A stretch of DNA of 64,000 nt, from contig NZ_CP151636.1 in NCBI RefSeq assembly GCF_038397745.1, positions 1,674,001-1,738,000 on the forward strand, written 5' to 3'. Positions 1 through 8,411 of this stretch are shown here, one piece after another. Origin of the DNA: Microbacterium sp. LWH11-1.2 (GTDB taxonomy: Bacteria; Actinomycetota; Actinomycetes; Actinomycetales; Microbacteriaceae). Position 1 is the stretch's first letter. The number at the start of each line of letters is the position of its first letter. Made by a program: the position numbers and the translations under genes. The notes under the pieces were generated by a model. That model saw nothing but the letters and a program-made list of their open reading frames with translations, was not told the origin of the DNA and made no database searches.

Positions 1-661
1 CCGGGTCCCGCGGGATGCCGGCTTCGCGCAGGGCGTCGTGCACGCCCTCGAGGCGCAGTCGACTCGTCGCCGTCGCGACGGACGGGTCGTCGTCGGCGCC
101 GACCACCGCGATCCGCCTGGCGCCGCGCGAGAGCACGTGCCGCGTGGCATCCGCGGCCGCCATCCGGCTGTCGATGCGCACGTGGTCGGCCCTGTTCTGC
201 TCGACCTCGCCGATCACGACGAGGGGCGGCAGACGATCGGAGTACTTGATGACGCTGTCCTCGAGGCGGATGGGGTTGAGGATCAGCCCGTCGACGAGGT
301 GCGCCCTGGCGCGCGAGACGAGCTCCTTCTCGCGCTCGGGCACCGACGCGGTCTCCTCGATCTGCACGGCCAGGCCGCGATCGTGTGCGGCCTCGACGAT
401 GCGGTGCAGCAGCTCGGCCGAGAACGCGGTCGCGAGATCGGGGAGGGCGACGGCGATGATGCCGGACCGCCCCTTGCGGAGCCCGCGTGCGCTGAGGTTC
501 GGGACGAAGTCGAGCTGCGTCATCGCGGATTCGACCTTGGCGCGCGTCTCCTCGCGCACGGCCACGGTGCCGGTGACGACGTTGGAGACGGTCTTGATCG
601 ACACCCCGGCGAGGGCGGCGACGTCTCTCATCGTCGCGCGTGGCGGTGGCGTCGCTGTCAT
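1..661 (-). CDS. LacI-family transcriptional regulator (3' end beyond window)
   Basis: Reading the minus strand from the ATG at 661 gives about 220 residues with no stop before the window edge. An N-terminal helix-turn-helix (MRDVAALAGVSIKTVSNVV, about residues 11-29) is followed by the hinge region and the start of a periplasmic-binding-protein-like sensor domain. The protein should bind a palindromic operator and release it on binding a sugar. An ATG at 631 (MRDVAAL) is an alternative start. It is divergent from the alditol oxidase gene at 740, and a LacI-type operator (699-710) lies between them, so it probably controls both genes. The sugar ligand is not visible. Confidence 0.9.
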   Translation of the reverse strand, partial: MTATPPPRATMRDVAALAGVSIKTVSNVVTGTVAVREETRAKVESAMTQLDFVPNLSARGLRKGRSGIIAVALPDLATAFSAELLHRIVEAAHDRGLAVQIEETASVPEREKELVSRARAHLVDGLILNPIRLEDSVIKYSDRLPPLVVIGEVEQNRADHVRIDSRMAAADATRHVLSRGARRIAVVGADDDPSVATATSRLRLEGVHDALREAGIPRDP

Positions 662-698
662 CCGGTCAGCCTAGTGGGGACCGCCTCCGGCGAGGGAG

Positions 699-710
699 TA
701 CAACGATGTA
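699..710. promoter_or_regulatory. LacI-type operator between divergent lacI and alditol oxidase genes
   Basis: TACAACGATGTA is an imperfect palindrome (5 of 6 pairs) with the central CG typical of LacI-family operators. It sits in the 78-bp divergent spacer, upstream of a -10-like TATCAT (728-733) that lies 6 nt before the alditol oxidase ATG. Binding by the adjacent LacI protein is inferred. Confidence 0.5.
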
Positions 711-739
711 GTCGAGCCGTTCGTGGCTATCATGGCGCC

Positions 740-1999
740 ATGGGCATCGAACGCAACTGGGCGGGCAACCTCACGTATCGCGCATCACGCGTGGAGCACC
801 CGTCGTCGACGGATGAGCTGGCCGCGCTTCTCGCGCAGGGCGGTCCGGTGCGGATGCTGGGATCACGCCACAGCTTCAACGACCTCGCCGACACCGACGG
901 CCTGCTCGTGGCCGTCGACGCGCTGCCCGCGGTGTTCGAGGTGAACCAGGCGCGCGACGCCGTCCGCGTCTCGGGTGGGCTGCGCTACGGCGACATCGCC
1001 CCGCGTCTGCTGGCGGAGGGGCTCGCGCTCGCGAACCTCGCCTCGCTCCCGCACATCTCGGTGGCGGGCGCGGTCATCACCGGCACGCACGGCTCGGGCG
1101 ACGCGATCGGCTCGCTCGCGAGCGCGGTGCGTGCGCTCACGATCATCACGCCGACGGGGGAGATCCGCACGCTCCGCCGCGGCGACGACGACTTCGACGG
1201 CGCGGTGGTGAATCTCGGCGCGCTCGGAGCGGTCGTCGACCTGACCCTCGACGTCGAGCCGACCTACGAGGTCGCTCAGCACGTGTTCGAGCATCCGGAC
1301 TGGGACGCGATCCTCGCCGACCTCGACGACGTGACCGGCGCCGGCACCAGCGTGAGCATCTTCTCGACCTGGCAGCGGACCGACATCGCCGACCAGATCT
1401 GGGTGAAGCAGCGGCTGCCCGAGGCGCACGAGGCTGCGCGCGAGTCGCTGTTCGAGCGTCTCGGCTCCGCGGCCGCCGTGAGCAAGCGGCATCCCATCCT
1501 CGGTGTGGACCCGGTCGCCTGCACCGACCAGCTGGGCGTTCCCGGGCCCTGGTCCGAACGGCTGGCCCACTTCAAGCTCGAGTTCACGCCCTCGGCCGGG
1601 GCCGAGATCCAGAGCGAGTACCTCGTGCCGCGCGCCGACGCCGTCGCCGCGATCCAGGCCGTGCGCACGCTCGCCGGCCAGATCGCCCCGCTGCTGCTGG
1701 TCAACGAGATCCGCACGGTGCGGGCCGACAGCCTCTGGCTGAGCTCGTCGTACGAGACGGATGCCGTGGGCATCCACTTCACGTGGAAGCCCGAGGAGGC
1801 CGCGGTCCGGGCGCTCCTCCCGACGATCGAGGCGGCGCTGCCGCCGACGGCCCGTCCGCACTGGGGCAAGGTGTTCGAGTTCGACGGCGCCGAGGTGCGC
1901 TCGCGGTACCCGCGCTTCGACGACTTCGCGGCGCTCGCCGCGCGCTTCGACCCCGATCGTCGGCTGGTGAACCCGTACCTGGAGCGCCTCGGACTGTAG
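740..1999 (+). CDS. FAD-binding alditol (xylitol/sorbitol) oxidase
   Basis: The 419-residue product matches the length of Streptomyces alditol oxidase (AldO, 418 aa). It has an N-terminal VAO-type FAD-binding domain with GSRHSFND around residue 44; this His corresponds to the residue carrying covalent FAD in AldO. The C-terminus (RPHWGK and LVNPYLERLGL) is typical of the family. The enzyme should oxidise terminal hydroxyls of alditols such as xylitol, giving aldose and H2O2. The ATG at 740 is chosen because homology begins there; a TATCAT box 6 nt upstream and no Shine-Dalgarno suggest a leaderless mRNA. The setting in a pentose locus fits a role in recovering pentitols. Confidence 0.85.
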   Translation: MGIERNWAGNLTYRASRVEHPSSTDELAALLAQGGPVRMLGSRHSFNDLADTDGLLVAVDALPAVFEVNQARDAVRVSGGLRYGDIAPRLLAEGLALANLASLPHISVAGAVITGTHGSGDAIGSLASAVRALTIITPTGEIRTLRRGDDDFDGAVVNLGALGAVVDLTLDVEPTYEVAQHVFEHPDWDAILADLDDVTGAGTSVSIFSTWQRTDIADQIWVKQRLPEAHEAARESLFERLGSAAAVSKRHPILGVDPVACTDQLGVPGPWSERLAHFKLEFTPSAGAEIQSEYLVPRADAVAAIQAVRTLAGQIAPLLLVNEIRTVRADSLWLSSSYETDAVGIHFTWKPEEAAVRALLPTIEAALPPTARPHWGKVFEFDGAEVRSRYPRFDDFAALAARFDPDRRLVNPYLERLGL

Positions 2000-2004
2000 G
2001 TCGG

Positions 2005-2077
2005 CCCTTCGACAGGCTCAGGGACCCAGAGGTGCGGAGGCTCAGGGACCCAGGGGTGTGGAAGCTCAGGGACCCAG
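2005..2077 (+). repeat. Interspersed 25-bp repeat, one full copy plus two half copies
   Basis: A full copy with core CTTCGACAGGCTCAGGGAC (2005-2029) is followed by two partial copies of GCTCAGGGACCCAG (2040-2053 and 2064-2077) separated by about 10 bp. The cluster lies between the convergent stops of the alditol oxidase and GH127 genes. Confidence 0.9.
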
Positions 2078-2087
2078 GGGTGCCGAC

Positions 2088-3956
2088 TCAGCTCGTCGGG
2101 ATCCAGACCCGCATGGTCGACGGGCCGCGCTGCGCCCAGTCGTGGTACGGCACCAGCACGGCATCCGCGACCTCGCCGGACGCGCGGTGCCGCAGCGGCA
2201 GGCGCACCTGCCCGCCGGATTCGACCGGCTCCCCGGCGACGACCGCGTCGACGATGTCGGCACCGAAGTCGATCGACTCCAGTGCGAGCACCTCGGGGCC
2301 GCGCTCGACGACGACGGATCCGCGCACGGCATCCACTCGAGGATCGGCGCTGCTCACCCGGGCGACCAGCGGCAGGGTCAGCTCGACGACGTCGCCGGCG
2401 CGGAAGGGACGACGCACCTCGACCGTGCCGGGAGCGGCCGCCTCCTCCGTGACCTCGCCGTCGGCTTCCACGCGCACCGTCGCCCCCTCGGCCCACGCCG
2501 GCACCCGCAGCGTCAGGGTGAACTCGGCATCCTCTGCGATCGACACGCGGATGCCGCCGTCGACCGGGTAGCCCGTCTCGACGTCGAGCGCGACGACCCT
2601 CCCGTCGGGGAGCGTCGTGCGCACGGATGCCGGCGCGTACTGGTGCAGCTGCACGCCCTCGGCGTCTGAGGTCGCGAGGTAGGCGGCGAGGCTCGCGAAC
2701 GTGCGCGCCACGTTGGGCGGGCAGCACGAGACCTCGAACCAGGGTGCGCGCAGCGAGGACGACGCCCGCTTCGACGTGCCATCGGGATCGGCCTCGACCC
2801 CCGGCATCCGCTGGTGGAGCGTGTTGGCGTAGTAGAACGCGCGTCCGTCGGGAGCCGGCGAGGTGGCGACGACGTTGAACAGCGTGCGCTCGATGAGGTC
2901 GGCGTGCTGCGTCGCGCCCGTCGCGAGCAGCAGGCGCCACGAGAACATGATCGACCCCACGCCGGCGCAGGTCTCGGAGTAGGCGCGATCGCTCGGCAGC
3001 TCCCAGTCGGCGCCGAACGCCTCGTCCTGGTGGTGCGAGCCCTGTCCCCCGGTCACGTAGGTGCGGCGTTCCGTCGTGCGGTGCCACTGGGCGCGCAGGG
3101 CATCGAGCAGACCGTCGTCGGAGAGCTCCACGGCGACGTCGGTCGCCCCGGAGGCGAGGTAGTTCGCCCGCACGGCGTGCCCGCGCAGCGCCTCGGCCTC
3201 GCGCACCGGCACGTCGTCCTGGAAGTACTCCTGCCCCCACTCGATCTCGGCGAGGGTCCCGCGTCCGTGCCGCTCGACGAACAAGGCGGCCTGATCGATG
3301 AAGCGCTGCTCGCCGAGCGCTCGACCGAGTTCCGCGAGACCGACCTCGACCTCGGCATGGCCGCAGATCGCGTCGCGTCCGGCCGGCCCGAACTCGCGGA
3401 TGACCAGCTCTGCCGCGCGTCGCGCGATCTCGATCAGTCCGTCGTCGGCGTCGGGGCGGGTGCGGTGCCGGGCGACCGCCGCCTGGAAGAGGTGCCCGAG
3501 GCAGTACAGCTCATGCCCCCACTCCAGGTCCGACCAGCGGTCGCCCTGGCCGGGGCGACCGAACCGCGTGTTCAGGTAGCCGTCGGCCTCCTGCGCGGCC
3601 GCGACGCGTGCCACGACCGACCGGAACCGCTGCTCGAGCGCGGCGTCTGGCGCGGCATCCGTCCGTCCGATCTCCCAGGCGAGCGCCTCGAGGTACTTGT
3701 AGACCTCGGAGTCGGCGAACTCCCGGCCCCGACGTCCCGCGGGCAGCGTGCCGGCGGCGGCGAGATCGAAGTTCGGCAGCCAGCCCTCGGACTCGAGACG
3801 AGAGGCGATGTGGTCGAGCGTCGCCGCGCCGTTGATCTCCTGGCGCTCGCCCCAGAACCCTCCGGTGATGCGCACCTCGGAGAGGCCGAGCGGGCGCAGG
3901 CGACCGCGCGTGGGGACCACCGGCGCCGCCGGTGCAGTGATGTCGTACATGGTCAT
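2088..3956 (-). CDS. GH127 beta-L-arabinofuranosidase
   Basis: The 622-residue product has the GH127 signature. Glu328, Cys330, Cys411 and Cys412 (in AYSETCAGVG and SCCPPNVARTF) line up with the zinc ligands and cysteine nucleophile (Cys417) of Bifidobacterium HypBA1. Glu312 lies 16 residues before Glu328, the same spacing as HypBA1 Glu322 and Glu338, and is the likely acid/base. No signal peptide is visible, so it should act in the cytoplasm on imported beta-arabinofuranosides. The start ATG at 3956 overlaps the permease stop by ATGA, placing it last in an operon with the sugar importer. Confidence 0.93.
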   Translation of the reverse strand: MTMYDITAPAAPVVPTRGRLRPLGLSEVRITGGFWGERQEINGAATLDHIASRLESEGWLPNFDLAAAGTLPAGRRGREFADSEVYKYLEALAWEIGRTDAAPDAALEQRFRSVVARVAAAQEADGYLNTRFGRPGQGDRWSDLEWGHELYCLGHLFQAAVARHRTRPDADDGLIEIARRAAELVIREFGPAGRDAICGHAEVEVGLAELGRALGEQRFIDQAALFVERHGRGTLAEIEWGQEYFQDDVPVREAEALRGHAVRANYLASGATDVAVELSDDGLLDALRAQWHRTTERRTYVTGGQGSHHQDEAFGADWELPSDRAYSETCAGVGSIMFSWRLLLATGATQHADLIERTLFNVVATSPAPDGRAFYYANTLHQRMPGVEADPDGTSKRASSSLRAPWFEVSCCPPNVARTFASLAAYLATSDAEGVQLHQYAPASVRTTLPDGRVVALDVETGYPVDGGIRVSIAEDAEFTLTLRVPAWAEGATVRVEADGEVTEEAAAPGTVEVRRPFRAGDVVELTLPLVARVSSADPRVDAVRGSVVVERGPEVLALESIDFGADIVDAVVAGEPVESGGQVRLPLRHRASGEVADAVLVPYHDWAQRGPSTMRVWIPTS

Positions 3957-4858
3957 CCCTTGAAGGCGCCGGACATGAAGCCGCGCACGTAGTGTCGTTG
4001 GAGGATCAGGAAGAGAAGGATGCAGGGGAGCGCCAGCACGACCACCCCGGCCTCGGTCGCGCCGTAGTCGACCACGCCCTGCACCTGCCCGCGGAGGTTC
4101 GCGACCGCGAGCGGCAGCGTCATCCGGTTGGAGTCGTTGATGAGGATCAGCGGGGCCATGAAGTCGTTCCACGCCGTGAGGAAGGCGAAGAGTCCGACGG
4201 TCACGAGTCCCGGCTTGACCGCCGGCAGCAGCACCCGCCACAGGGCGCCCCAGCTGGAGCATCCGTCGACCATGGCGGCCTCATCCATCTCGCGCGGGAT
4301 CGACTCGAACGAGATCCGCATCATGAACATCGAGAACGGCAGCTGGAACATCGTGATCACGAGCGCGACGCCCACGAGCGAGTTCTGCAGGCCGACCGCG
4401 TTGAGGATCACGTAGAGCGGGATCAGCAGGGTCGCATACGGCACCATGAGGATCGCGAGCGTCACCAGGAACAGCGCGTTCTTGCCGGGGAACGAGAACC
4501 GGGCGAAGGCATAGCCGCCCAGCAGCGAGATGAACAGGGTGAGGGCGACCGTGAGCACCGAGACGAACAGCGAGTTGCCCAGGTACACCCAGATGCCCGC
4601 CTGGTAGTCGGCGAGGGCGATGTAGTTGCCGAAGCCCCAGCCGTCGGTCTGGCTCGTGCCGGCCACCGGGCTGAGCGAGGAGACGCCGGTCCAGATGAGC
4701 GGATAGAGGAAGATCACCGCGAGGGCGGTCGTGAACACCCAGTAGGGGATGCCGAAGACGATGCGCGCCGCTCTCGAGCGGTACCGCGGAGCGGCGGGCT
4801 GATGGTTCGGGGCGACGATCGTGCGCGTGAGTGTCTGGGACATGGCTTCAGCTCTCAT
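3953..4858 (-). CDS. ABC sugar transporter permease, MalG/CUT1 type
   Basis: The product (up to 301 residues) has six predicted membrane spans. It carries the EAA cytoplasmic loop (DEAAMVDGCSSWGALWRVLL) that contacts the ATPase. It ends FMSGAFKG, as CUT1 inner permeases do. Two starts are possible: ATG 4858, overlapping the upstream permease by 11 bp, or ATG 4843 (MSQTL), which has a GAGAG upstream and may be better. It forms the membrane channel with the permease encoded immediately upstream. No ABC ATPase gene is nearby, so a shared MsiK/MsmX-type ATPase elsewhere is likely. Confidence 0.92.
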   Translation of the reverse strand: MRAEAMSQTLTRTIVAPNHQPAAPRYRSRAARIVFGIPYWVFTTALAVIFLYPLIWTGVSSLSPVAGTSQTDGWGFGNYIALADYQAGIWVYLGNSLFVSVLTVALTLFISLLGGYAFARFSFPGKNALFLVTLAILMVPYATLLIPLYVILNAVGLQNSLVGVALVITMFQLPFSMFMMRISFESIPREMDEAAMVDGCSSWGALWRVLLPAVKPGLVTVGLFAFLTAWNDFMAPLILINDSNRMTLPLAVANLRGQVQGVVDYGATEAGVVVLALPCILLFLILQRHYVRGFMSGAFKG

Positions 4859-5753
4859 CCGGACGCCGGAAGGCGCGCAACTGGAAGACGTTGATGACGA
4901 TGAGCGCGAGCAGCACGATCACCGAGAGGGCGCCGGCGATGCCGAGGCTGTTCTGACCCTGGAAGGCCACGTTGTAGATGAGCTGCACGACCGTCATGGT
5001 GCTGTTGTCGGGGCCGCCCTTGGTGAGGATGTAGAACTGCTCGAACGCGAGCAGGGAGCCGGTCACGCACATGACGGTGGTGAGCGCGAAGGTCGGCTTG
5101 AGGAGGGGCACCGTGATGTAGCGGAACGTCTGCCAGCGGCTCGAGCCGTCGATGCGCGCTGCTTCGTAGATGTCGTCCGGGATGCCCTGCAGGCCCACGA
5201 GCATCAGCAGCATGTAGAAGCCGGCGAAGCGCCACACGATGAGGAAGATCGTCGACCAGAGGGCACCGTCGGGGGTGCCGAGGAACGTGATGCCCCACGA
5301 CTTCATCAGGCCGGCGAAGGGGCCGGCGATGGGGGAGTAGAGCACGTAGAACAACAGAGACGCGGAGGCCAGGCCGAGGGCGCTCGGGATGAGGAAGGCC
5401 GTGCGCAGGAGGCCCTTCCAGCGGGTCGACTCCTGCACGAGGAGGGCGAGTCCGAGGCCCAGGCCGATCAGGATCACGGTCGTGATCAGGGTGTACAGCA
5501 GGGTGAAACGGATGCTGTCCCAGAAGAGCCGGTGGCTGACGGCATCCACGTAGTTCTCGGGGAAGTTCGGGCCGCGGTTGCCGCTGAGCAGCGGCCAGTC
5601 GGACCCGGACATCTGCAGCACGAGCACCAGCGGCACCACGAACAGCAGGGCCACGAAGATCGCGGTCGGTGCGGCGTAGAGCCAGCCCTGCACGGGGCCG
5701 CCGAATCCGGTGCGCGCGCGGCGGCGGCGCAGCGGGGGTGCGGTCGAGGTCAT
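4848..5753 (-). CDS. ABC sugar transporter permease, MalF/CUT1 type
   Basis: A 301-residue integral membrane protein with a basic N-terminus (RRRRARTG), about six hydrophobic spans and the EAA loop EAARIDGSSRWQTFRYITVP. It pairs with the MalG-type permease downstream to form a carbohydrate uptake channel. The ATG at 5753 is chosen because GAAAGAG lies about 7 nt upstream; an upstream in-frame extension to 5813 is low-complexity and unlikely. The gene lies 66 bp downstream of the binding-protein gene, and all three belong to one operon with GH127. Confidence 0.92.
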   Translation of the reverse strand: MTSTAPPLRRRRARTGFGGPVQGWLYAAPTAIFVALLFVVPLVLVLQMSGSDWPLLSGNRGPNFPENYVDAVSHRLFWDSIRFTLLYTLITTVILIGLGLGLALLVQESTRWKGLLRTAFLIPSALGLASASLLFYVLYSPIAGPFAGLMKSWGITFLGTPDGALWSTIFLIVWRFAGFYMLLMLVGLQGIPDDIYEAARIDGSSRWQTFRYITVPLLKPTFALTTVMCVTGSLLAFEQFYILTKGGPDNSTMTVVQLIYNVAFQGQNSLGIAGALSVIVLLALIVINVFQLRAFRRPDES

Positions 5754-5819
5754 CTCAGTCTCTTTCGATCGGGGCGAGCGGGCGGTGGGGCGGCACGGCG
5801 TGCGCCGCCCCACCGAGGA

Positions 5820-7115
5820 TCACTGCGAGAGGATCGCGGTGATCTCCTCGTTGTCGGCCTCGACGGCGTCCTCGCCGTTCAGTACCCGGTTGCGCACCAG
5901 CGAGAGCCACGGGCTGCCCGGCGCGTTGAACGCCTGCTGGAAGTTGAGCGCGACGGGAGTGCTGCCTTGCGCTGCGACCTCGTTGATCGTGACCAGGCGC
6001 GGGTCGGCGGCCGCGTACTCGTTGTCGGCGAGATCGCCGCGGGAGACGGCGTTGCCGTCCTTGGCGAGCACCTCGACCTGGGCCTCCTCGGACATCATCC
6101 AGTTGAGGAAGTTCCAGGCCTGCGCGGACTGCTTCGAGTCCTTCGAGATTCCGATGCCGTCACCGCCCACGAACGTGGAGACGCCGCCGTCGACACCGGG
6201 GATGCCGGCGACTCCCGCGTCGAACTCGAGAGAGGGCAGCAGTGTGGCCGGGAACGGCATGACGCCGACCTTGCCTTCGCTGAACGCCGCGGTCCAGGTC
6301 GGACCGGCCTCATCGGTGGAGCTGGGCAGCACGGCGCCGGCCTTCTCGAGCTCTGCCCAGGTGTCGTACACGGCCTGCGCGGCGTCGCCGTCGAGCAGCG
6401 CCTCGGAGCCGTCGTCTGTCATGACCTCTTCGCCGGATGCCCAGACCGAGGGGAACCACGTGAAGACCAGGCATCCGCCGCAGTTGAGCCCGGTGGCGGT
6501 GCCGTAGGTGTCGGGCTTATTGAGCGCCTGCACGGCCTGCGCCGCCTCGGAGAACTCCTCGAGCGTGGCCGGAGCCTTCTCGGGGTCGAGCCCGGCCTCG
6601 GAGAACAGCTCCTTGTTCCAGAACAGCATCGAGAGGTCGAGGGCGAACGGCAGCACGTACTCCTTGTCGTCGACCGTGCCGGCGGAGAGGTGGCCCTGGT
6701 TGATCTCGTCCTTGAAGTCGAGGCCGTCGATCTGCTCGGAGATGTCGGCGAAGAGTCCCTGCTGCGCCCAGTTGGGCACGTAGACGATGTCGGCGGCGAA
6801 GAGGTCGGGGAGTCCTCCGGAGCCGGCAGCGGCGCCGACCTTGGCGACGTAGTCGTCGTTCGGGACGACCGTGAGCTCGACCTGGTTCTCGTGCGACTCG
6901 TTGTACGCGTCGACGAGCAGTTTGGCCTGGCGCTCGATGGGCGCGCGGGTCCAGAGGGTCAGGGTCGACCCGTCGTCGACGCCTTCGGCGGTGATCGGCT
7001 CGTCGGACGCGGCTTCACCGCCGGATGCGCAAGCGGCGAGAGGGGCGGCGAGCAGGGCGGTCGCCGCGAGGGCGGTGACGGTGCGTCGGAGCGCACGGCG
7101 TCGGGTGGTGTGCAT
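5820..7115 (-). CDS. ABC transporter sugar-binding lipoprotein
   Basis: The 431-residue product has an Arg-rich N-terminus, a hydrophobic signal and a lipobox (APLAAC, Cys29), so it should be lipid-anchored outside the cell. The remainder is a family-1 solute-binding fold with LTLWTRAP and DLFAADIVYVPNWAQQ. It delivers an oligosaccharide, probably an arabinoside judging by the GH127 in the same operon. ATG 7115 has GGAGG 8 nt upstream. A LacI-type operator lies about 90 bp upstream. Confidence 0.93.
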   Translation of the reverse strand: MHTTRRRALRRTVTALAATALLAAPLAACASGGEAASDEPITAEGVDDGSTLTLWTRAPIERQAKLLVDAYNESHENQVELTVVPNDDYVAKVGAAAGSGGLPDLFAADIVYVPNWAQQGLFADISEQIDGLDFKDEINQGHLSAGTVDDKEYVLPFALDLSMLFWNKELFSEAGLDPEKAPATLEEFSEAAQAVQALNKPDTYGTATGLNCGGCLVFTWFPSVWASGEEVMTDDGSEALLDGDAAQAVYDTWAELEKAGAVLPSSTDEAGPTWTAAFSEGKVGVMPFPATLLPSLEFDAGVAGIPGVDGGVSTFVGGDGIGISKDSKQSAQAWNFLNWMMSEEAQVEVLAKDGNAVSRGDLADNEYAAADPRLVTINEVAAQGSTPVALNFQQAFNAPGSPWLSLVRNRVLNGEDAVEADNEEITAILSQ

Positions 7116-7202
7116 GGGATGGCCTCCAGGACTCTTCGGTGAGCGGATGCTGTCGTCGGGCGACGGCGCTGACTTGCGTTGGCGGGCGGCTTCGAAAATC
7201 TC

Positions 7203-7216
7203 CGAAACCGCTTTCG
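7203..7216. promoter_or_regulatory. LacI-type operator for the arabinoside transport operon
   Basis: CGAAACCGCTTTCG is a 14-bp palindrome with one mismatched pair and a central CG, typical of LacI-family sites. It lies in the 191-bp divergent region between the binding-protein gene (start 7115, minus) and the lacI gene (start 7307, plus). A TTCGAA half-site is adjacent at 7191-7196. Control by the neighbouring LacI protein is inferred. Confidence 0.65.
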
Positions 7217-7306
7217 AAAAGGTATATCGTGAATGGGGTGCAGCGGTCAAGGACTGCTCCGATAACCTTTCAGCAACGTGCGGTTCAGTGCGGTTCAGGG
7301 GGCGAG

Positions 7307-8332
7307 ATGGCAAACGGCGAATCCGTGGGCAAGGCGGCGACGCTCAGCGATGTGGCCCGTCTCGCTGGCGTGTCGATCGCGACGGCATCCAAGGCGCTCA
7401 ACGACCGTGGGGATGTCGCCGCAGCGACGCGAGCCCGTGTGCTCGCGGTCGCCGACGAGCTCTCCTTCACGCCGAACGCCATGGCGCGGGGGCTGCTCGC
7501 CGGCCGCACCGGCACCGTGGGCCTGCTCACGAGCGACCTCGAGGGCCGCTTCATGATCCCGATCCTGATGGGGGCGGAGGATGCCTTCGGCGCCGGCCGC
7601 ATCAACGTGTTCCTGTGCGACGCCCGCGGCGACGCGATCCGCGAGCAGCATCACCTGAAGGAGCTCCTCAGCCGCCGGGTCGACGGCATCATCGTGGTCG
7701 GACGTCAGACCGACCCGCGCCCATCGCTCGGACAGGACCTTCCCGTGCCGGTCGTCTACGCGTACGCGCCGTCGGATGACCCGCGCGACCTGTCGCTCAC
7801 TCCCGACAACTACGCCGGCGGGCGCCTCGCGATCGAGCACCTGCTCGCGTGCGGGCGCCGGCGCATCGCCCACATCTCCGGCGACCCCTCGTACGCCGCG
7901 GCCCAGGATCGTCTCGCCGGAGCACGGGCCGCGCTCGGCGAGGCCGGACTCGAGCTCGTCGGAGAGCCGATGTTCTCGGAGTGGACCGAGCACTGGGGCA
8001 GAGACGCCGCCGCGATGCTCCTGCAGCGGCATCCCGACATCGACGCGGTGTTCTGCGGCTCCGATCAGATCGCGCGCGGCGTGCTCGACTCGGCGCGCGA
8101 CCTCGGACGCTCGGTGCCCGATGACCTCGCGGTGATCGGCTACGACAACTGGGAGGTGCTCGCGACCAACGCCCGCCCCGAGCTCACCAGCATCGACGCG
8201 AACCTGCAGCAGCTCGGGCGGCAGGCCGCTCAGCGCGTGTTCGATGCGATCGACGGCGTCGACATCGGCGAGGGCTCGCACCACCTGCCCGTGCGCCTGG
8301 TGATCCGCGGCTCGACCATCGCCCGGCGGTAG
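7307..8332 (+). CDS. LacI-family regulator of the arabinoside import operon
   Basis: A 341-residue regulator with an N-terminal helix-turn-helix (LSDVARLAGVSIATASKALN, about residues 13-32) and a ribose-binding-protein-like effector domain ending HHLPVRLVIRGSTIARR. ATG 7307 follows a G-rich Shine-Dalgarno. It is divergent from the ABC transporter/GH127 operon with an operator between, so local repression relieved by an imported sugar is likely. Confidence 0.9.
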   Translation: MANGESVGKAATLSDVARLAGVSIATASKALNDRGDVAAATRARVLAVADELSFTPNAMARGLLAGRTGTVGLLTSDLEGRFMIPILMGAEDAFGAGRINVFLCDARGDAIREQHHLKELLSRRVDGIIVVGRQTDPRPSLGQDLPVPVVYAYAPSDDPRDLSLTPDNYAGGRLAIEHLLACGRRRIAHISGDPSYAAAQDRLAGARAALGEAGLELVGEPMFSEWTEHWGRDAAAMLLQRHPDIDAVFCGSDQIARGVLDSARDLGRSVPDDLAVIGYDNWEVLATNARPELTSIDANLQQLGRQAAQRVFDAIDGVDIGEGSHHLPVRLVIRGSTIARR

Positions 8333-8341
8333 CCCGGGGTG

Positions 8342-8391
8342 CTTCGACAGGCTCAGCAACCCAGGTGCCTGGGTCCCTGAGCCTGTCGAAG
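8342..8391. terminator. Long hairpin made of two inverted copies of the 25-bp repeat
   Basis: CTTCGACAGGCTCAG (8342-8356) pairs perfectly with its complement (8377-8391), and an inner CCCAGG/CCTGGG stem lies between them. The hairpin sits in the 79-bp gap between convergent stops of the lacI gene and the SDR gene. It could end transcription from both sides, although there is no T-tract. Confidence 0.6.
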
Positions 8392-8411
8392 GGCCGGCCG
8401 AGAGGCGTCCG

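Noticed and set aside
2005..2077. Direct repeats as a possible CRISPR or iteron origin
   Set aside because: Same dispersed repeat as elsewhere; only three units and no replication gene nearby.
4821..7142. Long plus-strand open frame opposite the ABC transporter genes
   Set aside because: It mirrors the codons of three well-supported minus-strand genes and is rich in Glu/Arg/His with no recognisable domain.
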